From contig CM075857.1 in NCBI GenBank assembly GCA_037975125.1, positions 22,422,822 to 22,486,821 on the forward strand: 64,000 nt of DNA, in the 5' to 3' direction. The position numbers and the translations under genes were made by a program. Of this stretch, positions 44,851 to 58,100 are shown one piece after another. The notes under the pieces are model-generated. The model did not search any database. It was given only the letters and a program-made list of their open reading frames with translations, and was not told the DNA's origin. Each line of letters opens with the position of its first letter. Position 1 is the stretch's first letter. This stretch comes from Latrodectus hesperus (lineage: Eukaryota; Arthropoda; Arachnida; Araneae; Theridiidae).

Positions 44851-45213
44851 AGTTTTCCTAAATATTGTCAGGCTTATCAAAAATACACTATTGTTAAATT
44901 ATTTTTAACGATAGTGTATTTTTTATATTTAAGCCGGAAAACAGCACAGGTACACGAGTAGAATACAAAATTGAATGGCAAATATCATCGATGCACTCAC
45001 TCCCTTTTCATCGAATTTTAAAAAAGTCATCGGGCCATACGCCATAAATTCATCACACCGTGCACTTCAACTGAACGGGCAGCGACACCGCAGCCGCTCT
45101 CTGGCCGAGGTGACAAAAGGTCCACTGTTCCATGCACTTTTGCCGCACAGGGGCCGCTGAGATTCCATCGGTTCAAGTCGTTAACCCAATCACCACCCCA
45201 GTGTTGAATTGCT
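44851..45213. repeat. Dispersed repeat R1, copy 2
   Basis: Second copy of 35755-36127, in the same orientation with the same 13-bp hairpin (arms 44879-44891, 44911-44923). The minus-strand frame is again open (IQHWGGDWVNDLNRW to LWRMAR). The right end diverges after TTGAATTGCT, so the terminal inverted repeat of copy 1 is not preserved here. Confidence 0.8.
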
Positions 45214-45605
45214 ACTAGGGATCGCACGCAAAATATATTTCCTGAAATTTTGGAATAAATGCATAAAATTAAAAATTAATAAGAGAAGAAAATGATTAAC
45301 AATTGAGATAATTAATAACAAGAGTTTGAATGTGGGTTACGATACATCATTCATCAACAATTGATCCTAATATCCCCAATTAATAAGAGCGATTCCTCGC
45401 AAAATATGGTAATCCATCAGGATTATTTAGGTAAAAATTAAAAAAAATTTTAAAAATTTACGGGATCACCACTGATTGCACTCTTATTAAAAATTAAGAT
45501 TTTAACGGATAAAATAAAAAAAATTTCGAAAACAGAAATAAATACCTAAAAATATTTAAATAAAAATTTTTGCGATTGCATTGATTTACAATGGGAAGAG
45601 AGAAA

Positions 45606-45633
45606 ACCGGAAGTATTTGAGATGGCTTCCGGT
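45606..45633 (+). promoter_or_regulatory. Inverted pair of ETS/GABP-type sites upstream of CASC3
   Basis: ACCGGAAGT at 45606-45614 and CTTCCGGT at 45626-45633 are head-to-head ETS consensus sites 11 bp apart, about 390 bp before the CASC3 start codon. Such pairs mark housekeeping promoters. No TATA box is seen. This is a motif-based inference. Confidence 0.5.
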
Positions 45634-46025
45634 CAACTGAGGTTAGTTTTTGTTTACACTGAAAACTCCATCTATAGGGTAGCATTACATCAGTAAGAAG
45701 TAAGTTTAGTGACGGAAAATGTATATTTTTAAAATATCTTGATCATCACAAAATAACAACGCTAACTGTTCCAAGCTTTACAGTAATTTTTATCTATGCT
45801 AGTTACAATTATTTTACAAAATTTATCAAAGTGTTTTTGGCATCAGTCTGTCTGAACCTTACCTTCGGAAATTTTACTGAAATATTTACTTTAGCATGCT
45901 TTGAATGTGATATCGTATCATTGAGCTGTAGCACACATAGTGGATGTGTATGATTCTTATATAAAATATATAAGTGCTGTATAAAACTCTTAAATCATTG
46001 AAATTTTGTTTTTTAACTTTTGTAA

Positions 46026-46154
46026 ATGGCTGAGATTGATCATAGAAGAAAAGAAAAGTCAGATGACGACTCGGAAAAGTCTTTTTCCGATTCTGATGTT
46101 GAATTAGAAGACACTAATGAAACACTTGATAGTTCCAAAGATACACCCGAAAAA
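46026..46154 (+). CDS. CASC3: CASC3 exon 1 (coding)
   Basis: ATG in context TGTAAATGGCTG; 43 codons, donor AAA|GTAGGT. The frame runs on past the donor for 66 codons of AT-rich, membrane-like text, which is intron read-through. The acidic Ser-rich text fits the CASC3 N-terminus. Confidence 0.85.
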
Positions 46155-49100
46155 GTAGGTGAAAAAATGCTTGCAATGTATTTATCATTTATGCAATATT
46201 TTTATTCTTTCAAACATCTGATGATCCATCTTATGACTATTTTATTTTTTATTATTTTGATTACAAATTATCGTGATAGTAGTTTTCAAGAGAAATGTTT
46301 AATGTTCCTCTTTTTGAATGTTAAAATAACTACAATTTTATCTATTTGTAATTAAATTTACCGGTGTAGTAATCATTGATGTATTGTAGAAATTATCACA
46401 TTTATATTTTGAGAGCGTTTAGTTATTAATTATTTCTTTATATTAAGTATTTTGAAAAAGTCCATTTTCAATCTAATGAAATATTTACTTTTTAAATTAT
46501 GCAATTGTTGAAACAAAATTTTCTTGTGAATGTCTCCAATTACATAATTACCCTTTTCGGTTAAATTTTACTGTACGGTCACCCTTGGCGAAATTTTCAA
46601 AAAGTCGCCAAGGCCGTATGACGTCATACTTATGGCGAATTTCCGATCGGGAAAAACGGCGGGAGGAATAATGGCTGAAATAGTGACAAATATTTCATAC
46701 ATTATTGGTATCTATCAATATACTCAAGTAATTTTACAAAATTAACAAAAAACGCAAATTTATAGATTTCAAACATTAATGGTAAAATAATACAGTTGAT
46801 ATGTTAAATTATCCATAAAATTTTTTATTAAAATAAAACACAAAATATTTCGATATTGACATACCCCATGCGCCAGCCATCACAAAAATATTTCGAAAAG
46901 AAAGAGGGAGCTGAAAAAAATAAATTACTTCGGAAACGAACGCGAATTAGTTCTAAGAAAAGAATATCAGTTCTAAGAAAATCAGAATACGAATTCTAAC
47001 AAAAATTCTAGAAGAATCCGAAGACGAATAACAATGAAAAATAAAGCAATATTCGGAAAAGAATAAATATAAATTCTTAAGTACAAATTAAACTGTTAAA
47101 TAGAATATCTTTAAGAAATTAAATACAGAAACAATAATTTTAAAAATGTATATACAAATTATGTATTATTTTAGTAATTATATAAATTATAAGAATATCA
47201 TACATAAACTAAAGAAATAATGCATCGACACAATTTTAAACAGTAACTTTAATTTAAATTTAAAATTTTAAAGTAATGAAAAAGAGCAATACAACCTGGA
47301 TATTAATTATCCAAACTGTCAAGTAAATTCTAAAACACAATAAAAAAATCTTACGTAGTTAATTCGCAAATATTTCTAGTAAAATGCTGAAATGGAACAA
47401 AATGTTTTAAATTTCATCGCGATGACGTAATAAAATCGAATTTTCACCTTAATTCTTATTGGTCTTCATCTGTATGACGAGCATCTCGCGAGAATCGCAT
47501 CTAACAAAAAATAATGTTCTGTTCGCCAAATTTGGCTTCAAAAAAAACGCGCCAAGGGTGACCGTACAGTAAAACTGAGCCACCCTTTTCAAATAATCAT
47601 AACAGTTGTTACTATGGTAAAATGTTAATGTTTCTTCCAATAATAGGCCAGCTTTAATAAATGTTTCTACTTTTACAATTTGAAATTATAAACGTTTTGC
47701 ACATATTTTATTATAAAACCATTTGATGTCGGTTTTATGAAGTTTTTGTCAAATTTCCACATTGTCAAAATCTTACAAATACCATTAAGTTTTAACTATA
47801 CAGTGATGTGTGGCATGGGTTTCTATTATGCAAGTGCACCATTTACAATGGGCGGCAAAATAATTCCAAAGTTAAACAAGGTTTTTCCAGAAAATGTTAA
47901 TTTTTTTATTAAATAATTGGCTTAATCCTATGAATCTGTATGAATGCTAAAGGGACCAAACTTGCAGATTAGTGTGCCAGAATTTTTCATTACGCAATTC
48001 TATTTCAATGTGCTTGACTCCTTTGTAGTTTTAATAACATTGGAAGTTATACTGTGTTTTATTTTTTCTAAAATAAAACATAGTATATTTTTAAGGGGTT
48101 GTGTTTGAAAATTTGATTATTTTCCATTTAAAAGTTATTTATTTTTCTTTTTGAAAGTTTAAATTTGGATCATCATTAAAGATATGATTAGGTGAGTACT
48201 TTTGCTTTATGTGTTTGCTAATTGTTCTTCTATTTTATATACTAAATTATATGATGCATTAAGTATAATGTAGAAATAATCGAGATATATATATTTTAGT
48301 CTTTTTATTGAATTGAATTGTGTGATTAATTTAAATTAAAATAATGTGTGTAGAAAAGCTAGGTTAACTAGAAAACAAGTTTTCATAATAAAGCATGGGG
48401 TGACTATACTTCTAGTTGTCCTATGATATTTTCCCAGTTTAGTGTTGATTTGGGTGGTATTGAGTGTGCTGATGAAAATAATTTTCATTTTTAAAAAATC
48501 TTACTTATATGTTTAAAAGTTGAGAAATTTGTAAAATTTTTTAATTGTGTAACATTGTGTAGTGTTTTTATGGCTATTTTGTTTCTTCGAACATGTTTGG
48601 TGACAAGAAATTGCAGTATAAGTATGATATATCCCTCCAAGAGATTTGCTAAATCTGCCATCATTTTTTTGATTTTCCCTTTGGTGTTGCCAATTTGAAT
48701 TTTTTTTGTTGCTGGTGTGATTTTTTTTCTCATGTTTTACATCATTTTTGTGTTATATATACAATTTTTTAATTAGCAATAGCATTAAAATTGCAGGGTG
48801 ATAAAAATAAGTCCCAAAGTTCACCAACAGAGAATATATCCTGCTAGTTCCGAAATTGATAATTTTTACAAAGATATTTTTCTCAATGGATGTTATTTAT
48901 GTTATTGATACAGCATTATTGTCCAATTGTTCTCCCATGCAAGATTTCATTGTAGCAGATCAATTTTATGTTGAGCGCTAGTGCTGAGTTAGTTAGAAAT
49001 TGAGTTTTTTAAAAATGATTGTTATTACATAAGTAATTTAAATTTAGGCTAAACTTAATATTACGGTCTCAGCTTGCAAAGCACGGAAAGTCGCCAAATC

Positions 49101-52100
49101 TGGTAAAATTTGGTGATTTTTTTTTTCCTCACCAAATTTATTCATCAAAACATCACCAAAGACGATTAGTCGCCAAATGTGTCACTTTGGTATTGGTATA
49201 TACAGTGTATTTTTAAAGAATTTCTGCTTTGATTAATTAAAAGAAAATAATTAAAAATATTGTAGGTATATTTTATTGACCAAGTACAAATAGTAATATT
49301 GGTTTTTAGAATTATTTTATATATTTGTTTTGCAATGTTTCTGCTGTTAGTTTATGCGGTGTTATATATGAAGCGGTTATATTTGAAACTGAAAATGGGA
49401 AGAGAGTGCAATATTCAAAGTTCAAGATTAAGCGTGATCAGGATTTTAAAAACAAGATAATATACAAAATGACATAATTTAGGTTGGCTAGTGACATAAA
49501 CATTGGAAACCATTCCAAACTGGAGTCAGCTCATAGGATTTTACCTTTAAAATGTTTCAATTGTTTCTAGCAATCGAAGAATCTGTCATGGACTATTCAA
49601 CAATCGTGTCAACGATTTGATAATTGGGTTAGAATTCATAACTAAAAAGCATTATGAAAGGAAACCAGAAAGTCTGTTTTGCTAGAAAAAAAAACAAATC
49701 TTGCTCTGAATTCCTCTTGGTTTCCTCTACTTAAACTTCTGCTCATGTTCTGTTTCTGAATTGAAAGATGCAAGAAGGTTACCTGTGATATGGTATTTCC
49801 TTAAGAGAAATAGATAAAAAAAGTGGCAAAACTGTACAGATTTGGCGCGATTTCCAAATTTCGTGGCAAGTGCTCCACAGCTATGTCACTAACCTGAATT
49901 ATGTCACTATGTGCAATGTCCAGCTACCAATACCGATTGCGTTCAAACTTCAAGTTTGAAATCGTGGGCTTTTTTTCATTCCAAATACCAAAATTTTGAA
50001 TATTTCTTAATAATTAAGTGTTATAGAAGTATTATATAGATAAAATTCTAATAACTAGAAACAAATTTTTTATTTAAACTCGAATTTTAGTATACCGGAC
50101 AATTGCACTGACCTTAAAAAATTCAGTGTGATGCCACCCACTTCAGTGACATCTGGGCAATAAAGCTTAATTTCTAATGTTAACAAATTTTATTTTTTAT
50201 TTAAACTTGAATTTTAATATACCGGGCAGTTACGACCACCTAAAAAAATTTCAGTTCAGCACAATCTAACATTAATGTGAAACACACAATATAGCTTACT
50301 TAAAGATGTATTTATTTATGTAAACATACATTTTTATTAAAACTAGAATTTCTAAATATGAATGAAATTGTTATGAAAAACAAAATAACCCACCTAATCT
50401 TTACTGCTTTCTGATTCGTCGTATATGGATGGCGATATTATAACAGTTATTATAGCATCGAAAAAATCCTCAACAATGTTTTCTCGATGGTTTCGCCTCC
50501 AGACATACTCTGCGAGATAGGAGTCAAATTGATCATTGTAAATATACATAAATTCAATAAATCAAATGTAATTCAATATATCATCATCCATACTTTAATA
50601 TCTTTCACAAGGAACACACAAATTCTAATAATCAAATATCGAAACTTAATGCTTCAAGATTATTCGTTAATTGTTTCGAAGGTTGCACACAAAACGCACA
50701 TGTCATACGATCACGTTACATCATAAAATGAAAAGCACGTCATACATACGTAATCTAAACAACTGGGCCAATTCGGCACACTTTATCGCACACTTAGCAC
50801 ATTTTACCCTTTGTACACTTCTGTACTCGTTAGGGGGATAAGACATGTGAACCTCTTGAATAGCTTGTTAATTCTAGATATGAAATGTGATCATTTTTAA
50901 GGATGATTTATTTTTTAGGCTTTGGAAGATCCAATTTGGTTTTGTTTTATATTAGATAAAAATGAACAAAGAAATGAAAACTTACTAAAAGCAGATAATC
51001 AATATATAATTAGAAGCATGCAAATTTATTAGTAGGTAAATGCTTGATTTTGTTTATTTTTGCTTGAAATCAGATTTTATGTATACCATGATTTCTCTTA
51101 TAAATAATATTAAACAATTTTTTACACTATATTTGTCCTTAAATTATCAATCATTAGAAAAAAGTATGTAGTTTTTCTAAAAAAATGATGGCAGTTGTTT
51201 TGCTTTATTTTGACAGATCAAAATAAATTGGAGCAAAATTTTTTACTTTGTATAGCTTCAAATTTATTATATTATAGACTGGGAAAATATCAAAATTAAA
51301 AGTGTAATTTATAATTTGGTGATAAAATTATTATTAATGATATTTATTTTAAAAAAAGCAAGTTTGTTATTCTCAAAATTTTTATTTACAGTATTATTAG
51401 ATAATTTGTGATAACACACTTATGATTTTTTTAAAATAAGATTGAGATAAATATATGCATGTTTTACATATATGTTTAAATATCAAGTTTTTTTTATACT
51501 AACTTGTCATAGCAGTTTAGATATATTGAGCATTGTGATTAAATTTTACTACAATACATATTTCTAAAATGTTAATCTTTTAATTTCAATGATGTGTTAC
51601 ATTGCTTAATAAAACCTTTCGATTGAGGATGATACGAGGTTGTGCGTTTTCTTTGAAATCCCATAATATTTGAAAGATCTTAAAAAGCGTGATTCAAACT
51701 GTGTACCTTGATCAGCAACACTGTATGAGAGGGCATTGAAATGAGTAATCTAACCAGTATAAAGGGCTTTGGTTATGGTTTTTGTTTTGATGTTGGATTG
51801 GTTTCTGGTCAACGACTGTATCTGTTGATAATGGTAACACAATATCAATAATTTTCTGATATTGGTAGTGAACCAATATGGATTTCGTTAAAGCGTTGAC
51901 TGACCAAAGGAAAATTCTGGATAGGACTCCTAGCATGGTGGGTAACTTTGCTTTATTGGAAGTTACCCACTCGTGCTAGACAGCTCTAGCATGTTTAAGA
52001 CAGCTTTGACACCAATTATGAATGTCTTTCAGCTGTTATTAATTTCATTGTCTTTGCATCATTTGCATATGTACAAGATATATAAAATGTTATGTTTTCA

Positions 52101-55100
52101 TATTTCAGTATGAAGCACAATATGTCACATATAAGTATAAAGTAAAATTATAAAGCATTCAAAGCCAGTAATATTTTCAAAATACAAGCATGCATTGTTT
52201 CATGGAATCTTGGGAAACATTGCCATTGCTGCTAGACTTTATCAGCCTTACTGAAGAATCAAAATAAAATGGTATATTGAATTTTGATAAAGTTACTCAT
52301 TTTATGTATTGAGAAGATTCATTAGAATGTTTTACTTATGATTTTTGTGCAAACACTTACATCATTATCAGAAATAAAATGTGGATCAAACTCATTCATC
52401 TTATATGCAAACCAAAACTAATGAGTGTTCATTCTTTCAATGAAATGGTTAAAAAGATTGTTTTAGGGAATTCAGTAAGTAAAATTTAAGTATTATAAGC
52501 TGTAGAAAAACAATTATTTAAAAATGTTATGTTCTTCAAAAACAGTAAAAGTATTGAGAGGATAACTGGATAAGAAATTTACGAAGCAAAGAAAATCAAG
52601 GATTCCACATAATTCTTGGTCTGATTTTATCACTGAGGCAGGTATTTTCAAATTAAATCTTAATATTTTTAACTACATTTTTTTATCTAAAATGGAGTGT
52701 CTAATCAGGGCCTTTAAAATAATTTATATTTTAGGTTATTTTAAAATAGATACTACATTCTCTTAGTATTCATATTTGTATTATAAGTACATTATATATG
52801 TTTTATTATTGTTGAAATTCGTTAAACGAACAAGAGTCCATGAATCGCAAAAAGAATATTTAATGAAGCAAGTTACAAAGAAAAGAAATTATACATATAC
52901 TAAACTAATAGAACTGAACATTGTGTATTTATAGATTTTGGACGGCTTGAACACAACCACCAATCAGAAGGCAGCGCAGCTGACGATTGCGGACGTCTTA
53001 GAAGACTACAGTTTTACAGACAATAATAGACTTACTTTGTGTTTCTTTGCGATTACTTGCATTATATTATTTACAACACTCGCCCTTAATCACAAAGAAA
53101 CATGCACAATAAAATCATATAAATCAATAAAAATAAGTATACATTGAGAAATTAGAAACGTTCAAGCCATCCACACAATATTTACATTAACATGATATAA
53201 TCTAATACAATTTTAATCCACATAATGGTAAAAGTTCCTTTAATTTAAACTTAGATAAAGATTTTGTAAACATATCAGCAATTTGTAGGTTAGATGAAAT
53301 ATAGTAAACTTTTATATCATGACAATTCAAGATATGTTGAATAAATTTTAATTTAATGTCTATATGTTTTAATCGACCTTTGTTGTTTTTATTTGTTACA
53401 CACTTAATACAAGATTGATTATCTTCAAAAATCATGATTTCTTTAATATCAGTTAATTCCAAAATAATGTTTTTCAACCACAATGTATCTTGAATGGCTT
53501 TACTTAGGGCAATAACTTCTGCTTCTGTGGAAGATAAAGCAATACAATTTTGTTTTCGACAAGACCAAGATATTGGACAATTATTAAACATAATTATGTT
53601 ACCAGAAATGGATTTTCTTTTGCACCCCAGTTAGCATCTGCATAGATATTTAAGCATGAATTTTTATCCACACAATTTTTGTATTCCAGTTTTAAAGTTG
53701 AAGTACCTTTCAGATATCTCAAGATTCTTTTCAATGCACTCCAAGCACTATCAGTAGGGTGTTCTTGAAGTTGACTCAAACAGTTTACAGCATAAAGGAT
53801 ATCTGGACGAGATATATATGCTAAATAAATTAAAGATCCTATTAGTTCTCGGTAGGGTCCACAAAAAGCACTTTCTCAAAATCAGCTGCTGTTGCTCCTA
53901 CTTCCATGGGAGTAGAGACTATTTTAGCATCAAACATTTTAAATTTGTTTAATAAATTCAAAATATATGTTTCTTGATCTATATACAGTCCATCAGGTGT
54001 AAATGTAATTTTAATTCCTAAAAATTCAGAAACTGTTCCAGATTTAGACATTTCAAATTCTTTTGATAATAATCCAATTATAATTTTGATTTCACTATCA
54101 TCAGTACCCGCAATTAATAAATCGTCCACATAAAGTGCCATTAGTATTCTTCCACCTTTTGACTGACGAATAAAAATGCATTGTTCACTATTTAATGGTT
54201 TAAAGTTTAATTTGATAATGAAATTTAAAAATTTTACATACCATTGACGAGGTGACTGCTTAAGTCCGTATAAGCTTTTCTTTAACCGGCACTTCCTGCC
54301 ACTATTATCATCATATCCTTCTGGTTGATCCATGTAAATAATTTCTTTTAATTCACCATTGAGAAATGCAGTTTTAACATCCAGTGAATAAACTTTTAAA
54401 TTTTCTTGAAGAATAATAGTAAACACTATACGTAATGCAGGAATACTGATAACTGGTGAAAATGTTTTATCATAATCCACTCCTTCTCTTTGCATAAAAC
54501 CACGAGCAACAAGTCGAGCCTTATATTTTCCATCTCGTTTTTCGCGTAGAACCCATTTGCATGAAATTGCACGTTTCCCATGTGGTAATTCTTCAAGACA
54601 CCAAACTTCGTTCTTTTCCATGGACTGCATTTCTTCATCCATTGCTTTCTTCCAAAGATTCTGTTCTTCCTCTGGCAGTGCAGATAAATCTTTAAACGAC
54701 AACGAATCTTCAAAAATTACCATTGCTTCATAAACTTCTGGTTCAGGATATTTAACTGGTGGTTTCTTTTGCCTTTGTGGTCTTTCCAAAATTTCTTCTG
54801 TAGTAATTGTTTCAGTAATATTTTCTTCACTACCAATTTCTTCAACATCATCTTCATTTTCCGAAATAATGGAATCCACATTCAGAATATTTTTATTTTC
54901 TAAATCCATTTTTCTTTCTCCGTTAAATACAATGTTCCTTGATATCACTATTCTCTTTGAATCTGGATCCATTAAACGATATCCCATAGTCGAATATCCC
55001 ACAAATATCATTCTGTTTGACTTCTTATCTAACTTCTTCCTTTGAGAAGGAGGAACCAACACGTATGCATCGCATCCAAATACTCGAATGTTTTGAAGAT

Positions 55101-58100
55101 CGGAATCTTTACCATATTTTAATTTATAAGGAGTACAGTTTTCTATGGATCTACTAGGAATTCTGTTTCTTAGGTATGCAGCAGTTAAAATTGCAAATCC
55201 CCAAAATTTCTTGCTAAGTTTTGCTTCAAATATTAAAGCTCGCCCTTTTTCTAACAATGTACGATTGGCACGCTCAGCAACTCCATTTAAAGGTGCAGTA
55301 TACGGAGGAACTGGATCTATTGTAACACCAAATTTAGTAGCACATTTGATGAGTTCACCACAAACATATTCTTTTGCATTGTCGCACCTAATTTTCCGTA
55401 CTGAAGGATTTGCTTTTAAAAAGCATCTTAATTCATTCACAACATCATTTTTTCTTTTCAGCAAACGAACTTCCATAAAACGTGAATAATCATCAATTAA
55501 TGTCATAAAATAACGCTCACCTGTAGCCATAGGCGGATCAATAGGGCCACAAACATCTGTGTGAATCAATGTCATAGTTTCGGATACCCTACGTCTGGGA
55601 CCTTTTCCTATAGGAGAAGCACTTTGTTTGGAAAAAGTACACACTTCACAAAATTTATCAAAGGTAGGCAATCCAAGTTCCTTTAAGGCTTTATTAGAGG
55701 AATGTCCAAGTCTTCTGTGCCATAAATCCAAGTCATTTTCTTTCGCAGTAAGGGAAATTTCACAATTTGGAACAAAATCACAAATATATTGTCCGCTATC
55801 ATCACGATAACCCAAACAAATGTTTTCTTTCTCATTTTCGATGAACACTTTTTTATTTCTAAAGATAACACTATATCCACTTAATTCAATATTCTTTACA
55901 GAAATTAATTCTCCATTGAGTTCAGGAACAAAAAGGACATTTTCTAAAGTTATATCAATTCCATTAGATGTTTTGTCTTTTACACTTCCAATACCTTTCA
56001 CTTCCAGTGCAGTGGAGCGGGATGCACATCGAATAGTTCCTGATGACGGTTTAATGAATGAAAACCAGTCTTTCTGAGAGCACATATGGGATGTTGCCCC
56101 GGAATCAATAATGAACTTTTTTGGACTTCCGAAAGTCAAATTGCCAGCAGCAAAAGATATAGCAGAAGAATATTTTTCATCAGTCTTAGATTCAGATTTC
56201 AATTTACATTCCTTTTTAAAATGACCAACACGACCACAATTATAGCACGTTTTCTTTTTACAGAATTTAGAAGTATGTCCTTTCTTTTTACAATGAAAAC
56301 ATGTGAGTTCTTTTCTCGTAGAAAAAGCCGCAGTATCCACAGTTTGCTTCATAAAACGAATACTTGTTTTATTTCTCGAATCATTCAAAAGAGCTTCAGA
56401 GTCTATCAAACGCTGAGTTACAAAATCTAACGATAAATTCTCACTCGGTTAATTCTCTAATGCAACCTTAACATTTTTGAATTCTGGAGGGAGAGACATC
56501 AAAATATAGACGACAGTATCAATATCACTAACCTCCGCTCCAGACATTCGTAAATCAGCGACAAGTTTTGAAACTTCCTCTATGTGCTGGCGCATTGGAA
56601 CATCTCTGTTTTTCTTAAGTGTAGCAAGACGTTTTCTAGTTAGTATTTGGTTTACCGCTCCTTTGCTTTCATAAACAGCATGAAGTTTCTCCCATAATTC
56701 TATTCGCCGTATTTTCACCACTCATTGATACGAGCACTTGATCACTTAAGAGTGACATGAGTAATGCGTAGGCTTTCTTTCTTTTAACGACTTCTGCTTC
56801 CTTATTCACATCGGGCTCCTTAACTAAGTATGTTTCCAGTTCTTTCGCAGACAAAACAGCTTCCACTCGTCGCCGCCAAACAGGAAAGTTCTTCCCATCA
56901 AATGGATTTACTCCATACAAACCATGCAGCGAAGCCATTGCTTATTGATAAAATTATTCTATCAAGAAATAAAACTAGAAACTGCTTTCAATTTATGATA
57001 ATGAAAACCACGCTCTGTTGTTGAAATTCGTTAAACGAACAAGAGTCCATGAATCGCAAAAAGAATATTTAATGAAGCAAGTTACAAAGAAAAGAAATTA
57101 TACATATACTAAACTAATAGAACAGAACATTGTGTATTTATAGATTTTGGACGGCTTGAACACAACCACCAATCAGAAGGCAGCGCAGCAGACGATTGCG
57201 GATGTCTTAGAAGACTACAGTTTTACAGACGATAATAGACTTACTTTGTGTTTCTTTTCGATTACTTGCATTATATTATTTACAACAATTATGTTTTTTC
57301 AAGAAGGCGAAAAAGGTTATATCTGGGCGCCAGTTAATCTTGCTATGCCATTGTAATAATATATTTAAAATAAGGTGAATACATTTGAAGAAAAAGTATG
57401 ATAAACATTGCACGATTTAAGAATTTATTAGTAATATAAAAACTTCGATAATCTATAGTTTATTTAATAAATGATCATCGAAAAGGAAGTAAACAGTAAA
57501 TTTTTGGGCTAATGTTAAACAATTCTAAATATCTATTAACAATTTTAGTCATTCATTAAAATATTTTATTACGGTGAAAATAATTTGAAAAGCATTTATC
57601 CTTGTTGCACTCCAATTTTGTATGCTTCTGTATATTTTTTTTCTGGATTGATTTTGTTTTTCCTTTTTTACCTTATCATATAACTGTGATTCAGATTACA
57701 ATAAACCTTTATTGTAATCTAAAAACTATTTATTGAAAATTTTTAATATTTTTTCAACAATTTTTAACATTATATTATACAATATTTCTTTTGTCTTTAC
57801 ACTTTTATTTTTTTTGCTTTAAAATTTAATGTTTGGAATATTTGATGATTTTTGGTATAACAGGATAAACCATTTAAAATTGTCTCATCTAAAAACTTGC
57901 TTATATTGCTTGCTTTGTTTTGATAATTTATAAATAAAATTATCTTTTTTTCAGAATTTAACTTATATAATGAAAATAATAAATTTGTTGACTAAGTAAA
58001 AATCCTAAAGCAATTAGTTTAAATCATTCTAGCAAATTGCCATTTATACCTAATTATTAGAATTATTTTACTAGATCTAATGATGTTCAAATACTTTGTA

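Larger units (their letters stand above)
52810..57287 (-). mobile_element. Complete Ty1/copia LTR retrotransposon, antisense in CASC3 intron 1
   Basis: Two 269-bp LTRs (52810-53078 and 57019-57287) start TGTTGAAATTCG and end TTTACAACA on plus. A 5-bp target duplication ATTAT is at 52805-52809 and 57288-57292. I count five differences between the LTRs (about 1.9%), so the insertion is recent. The primer-binding site (57003-57017, minus CAGAGCGTGGTTTTC) matches the T-arm part of initiator Met tRNA. A short polypurine stretch (AAGGGCGAG) precedes the 3' LTR. The internal region encodes gag, protease, integrase, reverse transcriptase and RNase H in copia order, broken by frame changes. Confidence 0.95.

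Noticed and set aside
47800..47940. Short frame with VMCGMGFYYASAPF, reminiscent of the VMVWG block of Tc1 transposases
   Set aside because: Only one weak block is present, without TIRs or other motifs, so I could not support a Tc1 call.
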